In this document: positions 1 to 5,202 of the stretch, one piece after another
Layout: each line of letters starts with the position of its first letter
How positions within the stretch are numbered: position 1 is the first letter of the stretch
Source: an uncultured Muribaculaceae bacterium
Lineage (GTDB): Bacteria > Bacteroidota > Bacteroidia > Bacteroidales > Muribaculaceae
Assembly (NCBI GenBank): GCA_947644475.1
Contig: CANRZQ010000043.1
Span: 1-13,592, forward strand
DNA: 13,592 bases
Reading direction: 5' to 3'
Made by a program: the position numbers and the translations under genes
Notes under the pieces: generated by a model
What the model was told of the DNA's origin: nothing
Seen by the model: the letters and a program-made list of their open reading frames with translations, nothing else
The model's database searches: none

Positions 1-212
1 GTCGCCGGGTGTTGAAATCACCCGGGACTTTCGCAAAAATAGACAGGAATCGGAAGGCTCGGTTTGTCATGTCAGATTTCAAAGTTTATGAAGGATACTC
101 AGACGGAGAAGTTGATGATGAAGGAGATTTCGGAGTGTTCGGAACCATTCATGGAATTGCACTGCCATTCAACCGTATGCTTGGATGGTGTTATGTAAAC
201 GCAAAAAAGTAA
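1..212 (+). CDS. Small hypothetical protein, probably cut by the window start
   Basis: The reading frame is open from the first bases of the window to the TAA at 210-212, so the gene may begin upstream. Inside the window the possible starts are a GTG at 9 and an ATG at 69, which would give 67 or 47 residues. The ATG product begins MSDFKVYEGYSDGEVDDEG and has an acidic, glycine-rich first half and a hydrophobic, aromatic C-terminus (MLGWCYVNAKK). I do not recognise a family. The ATPase gene starts only 4 bp after its stop, so the two are very likely co-transcribed. A hairpin (CCGGGTG at 5-11 with CACCCGG at 19-25) overlaps the GTG and would favour the ATG if it forms. No function is assigned. 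Confidence 0.5.
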   Translation, partial: RRVLKSPGTFAKIDRNRKARFVMSDFKVYEGYSDGEVDDEGDFGVFGTIHGIALPFNRMLGWCYVNAKK

Positions 213-216
213 GATT

Positions 217-879
217 ATGCCAAAAAGAGCGTTCAGCCCCCGAGAAATTCTTGCCAAGACCTACGACACGATGCCGTGGGGCGGCGAGTGGGTCCGTGCC
301 TTCGGACAGCCCGAGGTGAACGCCACATGGCTTATCCACGGCCCCAGCGCGGCGGGCAAGAGCAGTTTTGTGATGCAACTGGCCAAGGAGTTGTGCGAGT
401 ACGGCACCGTGCTCTACATGAGTTACGAGGAAGGCGTGAGCCAGTCGTTCCAGCAGCGTCTCGCCCGATTTCGCATGAAGGACGTGCAAGGCCACTTCCG
501 CATCGCCACCGCCGACACCATCGAGGAACTTGCCGAGCGGCTCACACGCAAAAAGAGCCCGAAGTTTGTAATCATTGACAGTTTCCAGAAAGCCGGGTGG
601 GGCTATGATGAGACTGTGGCCCTGATAGAGCGGTTCCGCCGGAAATGCTTCATCTTCATCAGCCAGGAGGATAAGGGCCAGCCTATGGGCAAGCCGGCCA
701 AGCGTCTCAAATATTACGCCGGAGTGAAAGTGCGAGTGGCCGGATACAAGGCATATTGCCAGGGCCGATTTATCCCGGAAGCCGGAGTCTATTATCCGGT
801 GTGGGAAGAAGGAATATTAAAAACAACAAACAACATAGACAGACATGACACAGAAAACGAACAATATAGAGAGCAATGA
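217..879 (+). CDS. P-loop ATPase with RecA/RadA/DnaB-type fold
   Basis: This 220-residue protein has a clear Walker A motif, GPSAAGKS at residues 42-49. The segment VLYMSYEEG at about 65-73 resembles the RadA/DnaB/KaiC-type strand with its acidic catalytic residues. The hydrophobic Walker B strand FVIID is at 117-121, and FISQED at about 145-150 looks like a sensor strand. This is the single-domain RecA-fold ATPase often seen in early operons of Bacteroidetes phages. In Mu-like phages an ATPase near this place (MuB) helps the transposase choose targets, but I see no specific MuB signature, so a role in replication or recombination is equally possible. Its last 35 bp overlap the next gene, which suggests translational coupling. 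The fold is fairly certain and the role is inferred from context. Confidence 0.8.
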   Translation: MPKRAFSPREILAKTYDTMPWGGEWVRAFGQPEVNATWLIHGPSAAGKSSFVMQLAKELCEYGTVLYMSYEEGVSQSFQQRLARFRMKDVQGHFRIATADTIEELAERLTRKKSPKFVIIDSFQKAGWGYDETVALIERFRRKCFIFISQEDKGQPMGKPAKRLKYYAGVKVRVAGYKAYCQGRFIPEAGVYYPVWEEGILKTTNNIDRHDTENEQYREQ

Positions 880-1369
880 CAGGAGAGAGAGCAATGACAG
901 GCCGGACAATTACGGACGGTTCTTTGCCGCCCTGGGCGCGATGGGCATCATGGGCGACCGGGACGAGGTGAAGCGACAGATCGTGTGGCAGTACACCGGC
1001 GGACGCACCGAGAGCCTTAGAGAGATGACGCGAGAGGAGTATGACCGGTGCTGTGCCGGCCTGGAACGCGACAACGGCATCCGGGAGATGCTGCGCAAGG
1101 AGCGGAGCGCGACGCTGAGGCTGATGCAGCGTGTGGGGATAGACACCTCGGACTGGAAAAGGGTTAACTCCTTCTGCCTCGACCGGCGGATTGCCGGGAA
1201 GGAATTTGCCAAGCTGAGCATCATGGAACTCGCTCAACTGCGACGCAAGATTCGGGCCATCGACAGCCGGGGCGGGTTCGCCATCAAGGCAGAGCGCGAG
1301 TCGGCCAGGCAGCAGGAACAACCCAAGCAGCAAGTAATAATAATGCAATGTCCCACCGGGCAGGCATAA
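845..1369 (+). CDS. GemA/gp16-like Mu-type phage protein (DUF1018-like)
   Basis: The 174-residue product has an N-terminal module of about residues 20-75 (YGRFFAALGAMGIMGDRDE, then a segment ending LREMTREEYDR). This fits the pattern of the GemA/gp16 family of Mu-like phages, in which a helical segment is followed by a short K/R-rich turn and an 'mt..e' helix. The second half, about 95-145, is a charged helical region containing DTSDWKRVNSFCLDRRIAG. GemA in Mu is an early protein that affects host gene expression and DNA topology; whether that applies here is unknown. The start at 845 overlaps the ATPase gene by 35 bp. Codons 9-19 encode an ESNDR repeat made by an 18-bp tandem duplication. 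The family call rests on motif resemblance and position between an early ATPase and a DUF3164 gene. Confidence 0.6.
   Translation: MTQKTNNIESNDRRESNDRPDNYGRFFAALGAMGIMGDRDEVKRQIVWQYTGGRTESLREMTREEYDRCCAGLERDNGIREMLRKERSATLRLMQRVGIDTSDWKRVNSFCLDRRIAGKEFAKLSIMELAQLRRKIRAIDSRGGFAIKAERESARQQEQPKQQVIIMQCPTGQA
868..901 (+). repeat. Two-copy tandem repeat, 18-bp period
   Basis: AGAGAGCAATGACAGG occurs at 868-883 and again at 886-901. It spans the end of the ATPase gene and the start of the GemA-like gene, and adds one six-residue unit (ESNDRR) to the latter. It looks like a recent slippage duplication in frame for the downstream gene; the ATPase stop codon lies in the first copy. Confidence 0.85.
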
Positions 1370-1394
1370 TACTAACCCAAAAATACAATACACT

Positions 1395-2066
1395 ATGGAA
1401 CAAGTACAGATGACCGCCGAAGAGCGGCAGCGTTACGAGGCCTGGAAGGCCGAGGACGCAAAGAAACAGGCGGCAGAACAGCGCAAGCGTCAGCGCGAGG
1501 AATATTCAGCGATGGTCGATGACGAAATCAACACCGCCATCCCGCAGCTCCGCGAGTTGAGCGAAGCCATCAGAACCGTCAAGGACACGGTGTTCGGCAA
1601 CTTCGACGCCATCCTCAAGATGAAAGCCGAGATACTCGGACTCACAAAGGATGACCAGCGCAGCCACACGTTCACCAACAGCGACAGCACGCTGCGCATC
1701 ACCCTTGGGGTGAACTGCATCGACGGCTACCGCGACACCGTGGAAGACGGCATCGCAATGGTGAAAGCCTACATCGAGAGCCTGGCAACCGATGACAAGA
1801 GCAAGGTTCTGGTGTCGGCAGTGCTTCGCCTGTTGAGCCGTGACGGGCAGGGCAACCTCAAGGCAAGCCGTGTGCTTCAACTTCGCAAGATGGCCGAGGA
1901 GAGCGGAGACGACCGTTTTATCGAGGGCGTGCGCATTATCGAGGAAAGTTACCAGCCGACCGTCACCAAGCGCTATATCCGCGCCGAATACAAGGACAGC
2001 AAGGGGGCCTGGCGTTACATTCCACTTGACATGACCGCAGTAGACCAGTTAACTCCCGAGCCATGA
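1395..2066 (+). CDS. DUF3164 family protein of Mu-like phages
   Basis: This 223-residue protein begins with a highly charged helix (about residues 5-40, rich in E, K, R and Q, probably coiled coil). The conserved-looking core follows, with the segments FDAILKMKAEILGLTKDDQ, TLRITLGVNCIDGYRDTVEDG and VTKRYIRAEYKDSKGAWRYI. These match the DUF3164 family, which is common in early regions of Mu-like and related phages and has no established function; some entries are labelled sulfate transport, and nothing here supports that. No membrane segment is visible. The ATG at 1395 follows an A-rich leader (acccaaaaatacaatacact), usual for Bacteroidetes translation starts. Its stop overlaps the next gene's start as ATGA. 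Confidence 0.8.
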   Translation: MEQVQMTAEERQRYEAWKAEDAKKQAAEQRKRQREEYSAMVDDEINTAIPQLRELSEAIRTVKDTVFGNFDAILKMKAEILGLTKDDQRSHTFTNSDSTLRITLGVNCIDGYRDTVEDGIAMVKAYIESLATDDKSKVLVSAVLRLLSRDGQGNLKASRVLQLRKMAEESGDDRFIEGVRIIEESYQPTVTKRYIRAEYKDSKGAWRYIPLDMTAVDQLTPEP

Positions 2067-2260
2067 AACGCGAGATGACACGGCCGCCCAAAGTGGCGCT
2101 CTGCAGGGTGTGCAAAGGCACAGGAACCACTTGGACTGAATACAGTTCGTTTAATGTGCCAAAAGTTTGCCCCCAATGCGAAGGGAGCGGCAGGGTGATT
2201 GTAAGTTGCGAGATGACCCTTGACATCCGCGCATATAAACCAAGAACCACGAAAGGATGA
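2063..2260 (+). CDS. Small DnaJ-type zinc-finger protein
   Basis: The 65-residue protein contains two CxxCxGxG modules: CRVCKGTG at residues 14-21 and CPQCEGSG at 36-43, separated by 14 residues. Paired CxxCxGxG motifs bind one zinc ion in DnaJ-type cysteine-rich domains, here reduced to a single pair without J-domain or other chaperone parts. Phages and small mobile elements often encode such mini zinc fingers, and their partners are mostly unknown. The start overlaps the stop of the DUF3164 gene (ATGA at 2063-2066), so translation is probably coupled. An alternative ATG lies four codons downstream. The zinc site is well supported; the function is open. Confidence 0.75.
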   Translation: MKREMTRPPKVALCRVCKGTGTTWTEYSSFNVPKVCPQCEGSGRVIVSCEMTLDIRAYKPRTTKG

Positions 2261-2267
2261 GATAGCA

Positions 2268-2525
2268 ATGGCAAAAGGACGCGGCATTTCCTACAAGATG
2301 CGTGTCGCCGACATCAACCGGATATATGACCTCCATGCCAAAAGCGGGCTGAGCAACCGCGAGATATGGCGACGGTACATATATCCGGTGTACGGCATAA
2401 GCGAGCGCAGTTTCTACAATATCATGAACGCCACGGCGGGGTTTGAGAACCCGGTCGTGGCGTCGGACATGCCGAGCCTATTTGATTTGCTATATGACGA
2501 TAATCATAAAAACAACCCGAAATGA
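2268..2525 (+). CDS. Small HTH-like protein, possible phage regulator
   Basis: I start this gene at ATG 2268 (85 residues) rather than at the in-frame ATG 2220, because AAAGGATGAG sits just upstream and the longer form would overlap the zinc-finger gene. Residues about 12-50 (DINRIYDLHAKSGLSNREI, then YGISERSFYNIM) read as a basic helix, a turn after 'SGLSNREI', and a second helix after 'GISERSFY'. This is the arrangement of a resolvase/Mor-like helix-turn-helix. The C-terminus is short and acidic (MPSLFDLLYDDN). Small proteins of this kind sit at the early/late border of Mu-like phages, where Mor or C activators are found. I infer a DNA-binding role but cannot assign a family. The stop overlaps the next start (ATGA at 2522-2525). 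Confidence 0.6.
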   Translation: MAKGRGISYKMRVADINRIYDLHAKSGLSNREIWRRYIYPVYGISERSFYNIMNATAGFENPVVASDMPSLFDLLYDDNHKNNPK

Positions 2526-3085
2526 GCGACATAAACGCACAGGTCCGGGCCGTGTTCCGGAATATCCTCAATGACATCAGGGTGGAACTTGGGGGCGAGT
2601 TTGACGAGAACTTCGAGCGGGAGGCATTCTTCTCCAAGGCTTGGGAACGGCGCAAAAGTCCGACGCGCCCTGGTGGCCACATACTTGTTGACAGCGGAGA
2701 CCTTCGGCGGAGCATCAAGAGCCGTGTAACCGGCAACAGCATCACCTTCTACTCGGAACTGCCATACGCCGCGATACACAATGAGGGCGGCGAGATTGTG
2801 GTGACTGAGAGGATGAAGCGGTTTTTTTGGTACAAATATTATTCGACCACCGGCTCATTCGGGCGCAAGAAGAATGGCACCCTCCGAAATGACAAGCGCA
2901 ACCGTCAACTCGGGACAGAGGCCGACTTCTGGAAGGCGATGGCGCTCATGAAAGAAGGGGACACCATCAAGATACCCAAGCGGCAGTTCCTGGGCAGGTC
3001 GCCGGAGGTGGAGGCGGCAGTACGTGAGATTATCGAGAAAAACCTTGGCGAATATATTAACAATATAGACTTCAATATAAGATGA
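2522..3085 (+). CDS. Mu gpG / P2 gpS-like tail completion (virion morphogenesis) protein
   Basis: The 187-residue sequence follows the pattern of the phage virion morphogenesis family (Mu gpG, P2 gpS): an N-terminal helix with LRRSI after a short 'LVDSGD' turn at about 58-66, then ITFYSELPYAAIHNEGG at about 73-89, and near the C-terminus IPKRQFLGRSPE, equivalent to the conserved 'iPaR.FLG.s' motif, followed by a helix. Members act in head-tail joining or tail completion. It is encoded in the early-type operon rather than beside the other head genes, which are on the opposite strand, an unusual placement for a Mu-like element. It overlaps the genes before and after it by 4 bp each. Confidence 0.8.
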   Translation: MSDINAQVRAVFRNILNDIRVELGGEFDENFEREAFFSKAWERRKSPTRPGGHILVDSGDLRRSIKSRVTGNSITFYSELPYAAIHNEGGEIVVTERMKRFFWYKYYSTTGSFGRKKNGTLRNDKRNRQLGTEADFWKAMALMKEGDTIKIPKRQFLGRSPEVEAAVREIIEKNLGEYINNIDFNIR

Positions 3086-3336
3086 AAGATATAACCATAT
3101 CCATCCCGACATCATGGGGTGAATTAAAACAATACATAAGGGAGCGTACTTCAAAACGCAGACAGCATAATATTAAAGTCTTCCGGCGTTTTGTTTGGGA
3201 GATTGAAAATGAAGTCGCAAATGGCTATTGGAAGAATGACATCTCCGAGCCAATGAGACACCACGTGTTTGATGGAGCCTTCCCTCATTCCAAGATTAAC
3301 ATGCTTTTCAATAAACTGAAAAAAGAACTTAGATGA
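3082..3336 (+). CDS. Hypothetical 84-residue phage protein
   Basis: I do not recognise this protein. It is basic and probably mostly helical. It begins MKDITISIPTSWGELKQYI, followed by a cluster of K and R residues (RERTSKRRQHNIKVFRR), and ends in another basic helix (INMLFNKLKKELR). It has no membrane segment or signal peptide. The gene is visibly AT-richer than the upstream operon genes. It is held in the operon by ATGA-type overlaps at both ends (3082-3085 and 3333-3336), so it is very likely a real gene. Its place between two tail-joining proteins suggests a connector or tail assembly role, but that is context only. Confidence 0.65.
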   Translation: MKDITISIPTSWGELKQYIRERTSKRRQHNIKVFRRFVWEIENEVANGYWKNDISEPMRHHVFDGAFPHSKINMLFNKLKKELR

Positions 3337-3809
3337 CAGTAAGAGAAGAATTATACCGCCAGATCAAGGCTCATCTTGACCTTATTGGCATAAACAGCGC
3401 GGACGAGTTGTTTATCTTCGACGGCGAGGCAGATGCCGAAGTTTACAACCAGGCTGTAAAGCATGTGGATCTTTGGAACCACAATGTGGAGTTTCTTGAG
3501 CAAGAGACCCCGTGGGAACGCCCGGCGGTGTTTATCGAATTCCAACCTATAAAATGGAAGGAGATTGTTACCGGCGTTGAATACCGTGCAGTTGTATTCG
3601 TTAATCTTCATGTCGTCACCGACTGGAACGATAGCAAGAGTATCGGTGAATTCCAGCTGTTGGAAAAGATCCATGAGGTGCTTGCCGGATTAAGTGGCAG
3701 CAACTTCATGGAGTTTGACATCGACACTTCAATGACCAACCACAATCATGAGGAGATTGTCGAGAATATCGAGACATACACCTGCGTGGGCCTAAGGCAA
3801 ATTAGATGA
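3333..3809 (+). CDS. Putative tail terminator-like protein
   Basis: The 158-residue product has an N-terminal helix (VREELYRQIKAHLDLI), then a beta-rich core with PAVFIEFQPIKWKEIVTGV at about 64-82 and YRAVVFVNLHVVTDW at about 84-98. A helix EFQLLEKIHEVLAGL follows, and then a C-terminal strand ending in TYTCVGLRQI. This order (helix, 'p.vfiEf..i.w', paired strands ending in 'v.lhvv', helix, strand) resembles tail terminator and DUF3168-like tail proteins that cap the tail tube at the head joint. It is the last gene of the operon, directly after a gpG-like gene. The assignment is by pattern and context. The stop at 3807-3809 is followed by the regulatory island. Confidence 0.5.
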   Translation: MTVREELYRQIKAHLDLIGINSADELFIFDGEADAEVYNQAVKHVDLWNHNVEFLEQETPWERPAVFIEFQPIKWKEIVTGVEYRAVVFVNLHVVTDWNDSKSIGEFQLLEKIHEVLAGLSGSNFMEFDIDTSMTNHNHEEIVENIETYTCVGLRQIR

Positions 3810-3844
3810 TCAGGATTGAAAAAAATATGAGAAAATGAAAATGA

Positions 3845-3868
3845 TTTAAAAAAAAGACGTATATTTGC
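3845..3868 (+). promoter_or_regulatory. Bacteroidetes-type promoter P1 for structured RNA/antirepressor
   Basis: TATATTTG at 3860-3867 matches the Bacteroidetes sigma-70 -7 consensus TAnnTTTG exactly and continues as CGGTG. I see no TTTG at the usual -33 distance. Instead there is a TT plus eight A tract (3846-3855), which may act as an UP-like element or mean that an activator is needed. The predicted start, about 5-9 nt downstream, falls at the first base of the long pairing of the RNA below (3872). Confidence 0.65.
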
Positions 3869-3871
3869 GGT

Positions 3872-4021
3872 GCTCTAAGTTAAAATAGTGAGACAGTAGT
3901 GTCAGGCAATTAGCACCGCATCAGATATCGAATCTGAAGCAAAACGATTACACACAGACGGCAGCCATCCCGTGTCGGTGCTATAATGGTACAGACAAGT
4001 CTTAACTATTTGACTTAGAGC
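3872..4021 (+). ncRNA. Structured RNA or long 5' leader upstream of the BRO gene
   Basis: About 150 nt without an open frame can fold into a closed multi-branch structure. The outer helix pairs GCTCTAAGT (3872-3880) with ACTTAGAGC (4013-4021) and continues through one G-U pair and one bulged A to 3889/4005, about 17 bp in all. Inside it are GACA/TGTC (3892-3895 with 3900-3903), TAGCACCG with CGGTGCTA (3911-3918 with 3976-3983, 8 perfect pairs), and TCAGAT/ATCTGA (3921-3926 with 3932-3937, 5-nt loop). A weak hairpin ACGG/CCGT lies at 3958-3961 with 3970-3973. The RNA starts at the predicted transcription start of P1. It may be an independent small RNA or the leader of the antirepressor mRNA. 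I do not recognise it as a known family; it is branched, unlike rod-shaped 6S RNA. Confidence 0.6.
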
Positions 4022-4055
4022 GACGGGGCGTGGATGCCGTCTTTGTTACATCCAC
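4022..4055 (+). promoter_or_regulatory. Two mutually exclusive hairpins before the BRO start
   Basis: Directly after the structured RNA, GACGG (4022-4026) can pair with CCGTC (4037-4041), followed by TTTGTT as in a weak intrinsic terminator. Alternatively GTGGATG (4030-4036) pairs perfectly with CATCCAC (4049-4055). The two share bases and cannot form together. The second also hides the ATG at 4034. This layout could be an attenuator, but the U-tract is short and this is inference. Confidence 0.35.
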
Positions 4056-4078
4056 AAATGCTCAAAAAAATAGTTAAA

Positions 4079-4786
4079 ATGTTAAACGAAATTGAGAAAA
4101 GTCCTGCAAAGGCAGGCATGGTTGAGGTGTTCAACTTCAGCCAGGAAAGGTCGCCGGTGAGGGTGCGGCTCATTGACGGCGAGCCATGGTTTGTAGCAAC
4201 TGATGTTTGCCAAATTTTGGGCATCAGCAACAATCGCGATGCAATAAGCCGACTTGATGATGATGAGAAGAAGGACGGTGTCGGCATTACCGACACCGTT
4301 GGCAGAAAGAACAGGATGTCGGTTGTCAGCGAGAGCGGTCTCTATCGCCTGATTTTCCAATCGCGCAAGCCGGAGGCCTGCAAGTTTCGTAAATGGGTGA
4401 CCGGAGAAGTTCTCCCGAGCATCCGTCGCAAGGGGTTTTATGGCGCGCGCAAGCACAGTGCGGACTATGTTGATGCCAGGGATGTCCCGTTCATGCTCGC
4501 AGAGTTCCGAGGGAAGGATGTCCGTGTGGTTGAGATTGACGGCGAACTTTGGTACTCACTCAATGATATCCACGCAGGCATGGGCTCGCGGACCGAAAGC
4601 AGCCAAAGCGCCAGACGGCTCAACGCAAGACAGGAACTGGCGCGGAAAATCTGGATTTTCGGAGTGCCGAATCCCGGTTGGTTTGTCAAGGAACTCGGCG
4701 TGCGTCTTTTACTTTGCTCAGGCAAAAGGGGCGGCGATCTGCAACATCAGATGCTCGTCCTCGACAGAAAGGAGGCACATTCATGA
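4079..4786 (+). CDS. BRO-family antirepressor-like protein
   Basis: A Bro-N domain spans about 100 residues and starts near EVFNFSQERSPVRVRLIDGE. It continues with PWFVATDVCQILGISN, SRLDDDEKK, SESGLYRLIFQSRKPEA and FRKWVTGEVLPSIRRKGFY, all standard Bro-N landmarks. Proteins with this domain bind DNA and act as antirepressors or regulators in phages. The C-terminal part contains VRVVEIDGELWYSLNDIHAG, which resembles the start of the Bro-N domain again and suggests a degenerate duplication. I choose ATG 4079 (235 residues), which follows an A-rich tract. Earlier in-frame ATGs at 4034 and 4058 would start inside or just after the leader hairpins. It is transcribed from P1 through the structured leader, and its stop overlaps the next gene's ATG. 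Confidence 0.8.
   Translation: MLNEIEKSPAKAGMVEVFNFSQERSPVRVRLIDGEPWFVATDVCQILGISNNRDAISRLDDDEKKDGVGITDTVGRKNRMSVVSESGLYRLIFQSRKPEACKFRKWVTGEVLPSIRRKGFYGARKHSADYVDARDVPFMLAEFRGKDVRVVEIDGELWYSLNDIHAGMGSRTESSQSARRLNARQELARKIWIFGVPNPGWFVKELGVRLLLCSGKRGGDLQHQMLVLDRKEAHS
4275..4299. repeat. Perfect 10-bp inverted repeat inside the BRO gene
   Basis: ACGGTGTCGG (4275-4284) is the exact reverse complement of CCGACACCGT (4290-4299), with a 5-nt loop. It lies in the part of the gene encoding DGVGITDTVGR. It could be an mRNA hairpin or a DNA operator, or may only reflect the codons used. Confidence 0.7.
4768..4775 (+). promoter_or_regulatory. Strong Shine-Dalgarno site for the 70-aa gene
   Basis: AAAGGAGG ends 7 nt before ATG 4783. 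A near-perfect Shine-Dalgarno sequence is unusual for Bacteroidetes genes. It decides this start over in-frame ATG 4678, which lies inside the BRO gene. Confidence 0.65.
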
Positions 4787-4995
4787 ATACCGTAACGGAA
4801 ATGCCCAACCTTGCGACACTTTTCAAAGATGGATATGGAAATGAAATCGTAAGGGCACTCCTCGACGCCTTGGAGGCTTATGGAGGCAAGATTGGCAATG
4901 ATGGAATTATCACTGGGGTGGATGGCGAGAACGTGTATTTCCTTGTGGCCCTGGTACGTGCTATACTTCAGGATCGTTACGGGATGGTTCTATAA
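4783..4995 (+). CDS. Hypothetical 70-residue protein
   Basis: The product begins MNTVTEMPNLATLFKDGYGN and is acidic and probably alpha-helical, with helices around IVRALLDALEAYGG and VYFLVALVRAILQDRYG. It has no cysteines, signal peptide or clear membrane segment; the last helix is hydrophobic but interrupted by charged residues. I do not recognise a family. Its ATG overlaps the stop of the BRO gene (ATGA at 4783-4786), and it has a strong ribosome site, so it should be made together with the antirepressor, perhaps at a higher level. A partner or modulator of the antirepressor is a reasonable guess and nothing more. Confidence 0.65.
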   Translation: MNTVTEMPNLATLFKDGYGNEIVRALLDALEAYGGKIGNDGIITGVDGENVYFLVALVRAILQDRYGMVL

Positions 4996-5014
4996 CTCGC
5001 GTCCATTCAGGTAT

Positions 5015-5058
5015 AAAAACGAGGCGGATAGGTTTTCCAAGTGCCACCAATCCGCCTC
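5015..5058 (-). terminator. Intrinsic terminator of the leftward packaging operon
   Basis: Read on the minus strand, GAGGCGGAT (5058-5050) pairs with ATCCGCCTC (5029-5021), extended by GGT/ACC after one mismatch. It is followed by GTTTTT (5020-5015). It lies about 130 nt beyond the stop of the minor head gene, and would end transcripts from the divergent control region about 5.6 kb away. On the plus strand no U-tract follows, so it works leftward only. Confidence 0.65.
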
Positions 5059-5102
5059 TATATTAAAAAACTCTTCAAAAAATCCGCGATTATCTATATA
5101 TC

Positions 5103-5126
5103 TTAAAAAAAAAGTGTTATCTTTGC
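5103..5126 (+). promoter_or_regulatory. Bacteroidetes-type promoter P2 for a short RNA
   Basis: TATCTTTG at 5118-5125 matches the TAnnTTTG -7 consensus. It is preceded by TT plus nine A (5103-5113) and followed by CGGTG. There is no recognisable TTTG at -33. It has the same architecture and the same TTTGCGGTG end as promoter P1 at 3845-3868. Confidence 0.65.
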
Positions 5127-5130
5127 GGTG

Positions 5131-5202
5131 AGGATTCTGTAGTTAATGACTACCGATTCCTCGATTGCGGGGGCTGACCGATGGTCAGCCGTCCGTTTTT
5201 TT
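5131..5202 (+). ncRNA. Short RNA (about 70 nt) with its own intrinsic terminator
   Basis: About 6 nt after promoter P2 there is a 14-position stem with two mismatches: GAGGATTCTGTAGT (5130-5143) pairs with ACTACCGATTCCTC (5149-5162) around a TAATG loop. A terminator follows at once. The transcript would be only two hairpins, with no room for an open frame. Its 3' part overlaps the last codons of the minor head gene on the opposite strand, so it is antisense to the tail of that mRNA. It may be a regulatory small RNA of the phage; its target is unknown. Confidence 0.55.
5168..5202 (+). terminator. Strong intrinsic terminator
   Basis: GGCTGACC (5172-5179), loop GAT, and GGTCAGCC (5183-5190) form a perfect stem. 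It is extended by CGG/CCG (5168-5170 with 5193-5195) and followed by seven T (5196-5202). It ends the short RNA and protects the leftward operon from plus-strand transcription. It overlaps the 3' end of the minor head gene. Confidence 0.85.

Noticed and set aside
3867..3919. GCGGTGC (3867-3873) can pair with GCACCGC (3913-3919), competing with the 3976-3983 partner as a riboswitch-like exchange.
   Set aside because: Most of the first element overlaps the promoter -7 box and should lie before the transcription start, so it is probably not in the RNA.
3872..4021. The structured RNA as a 6S RNA or tRNA/tmRNA.
   Set aside because: 6S is a long rod with a central bubble and this fold is branched. 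No cloverleaf, T-loop sequence or CCA-end was found.
4880..5131. Plus-strand 83-codon open frame running past the 70-aa gene into promoter P2.
   Set aside because: Its first half is a shifted reading of the 70-aa gene and its second half crosses the leftward terminator and the A-tract promoter.
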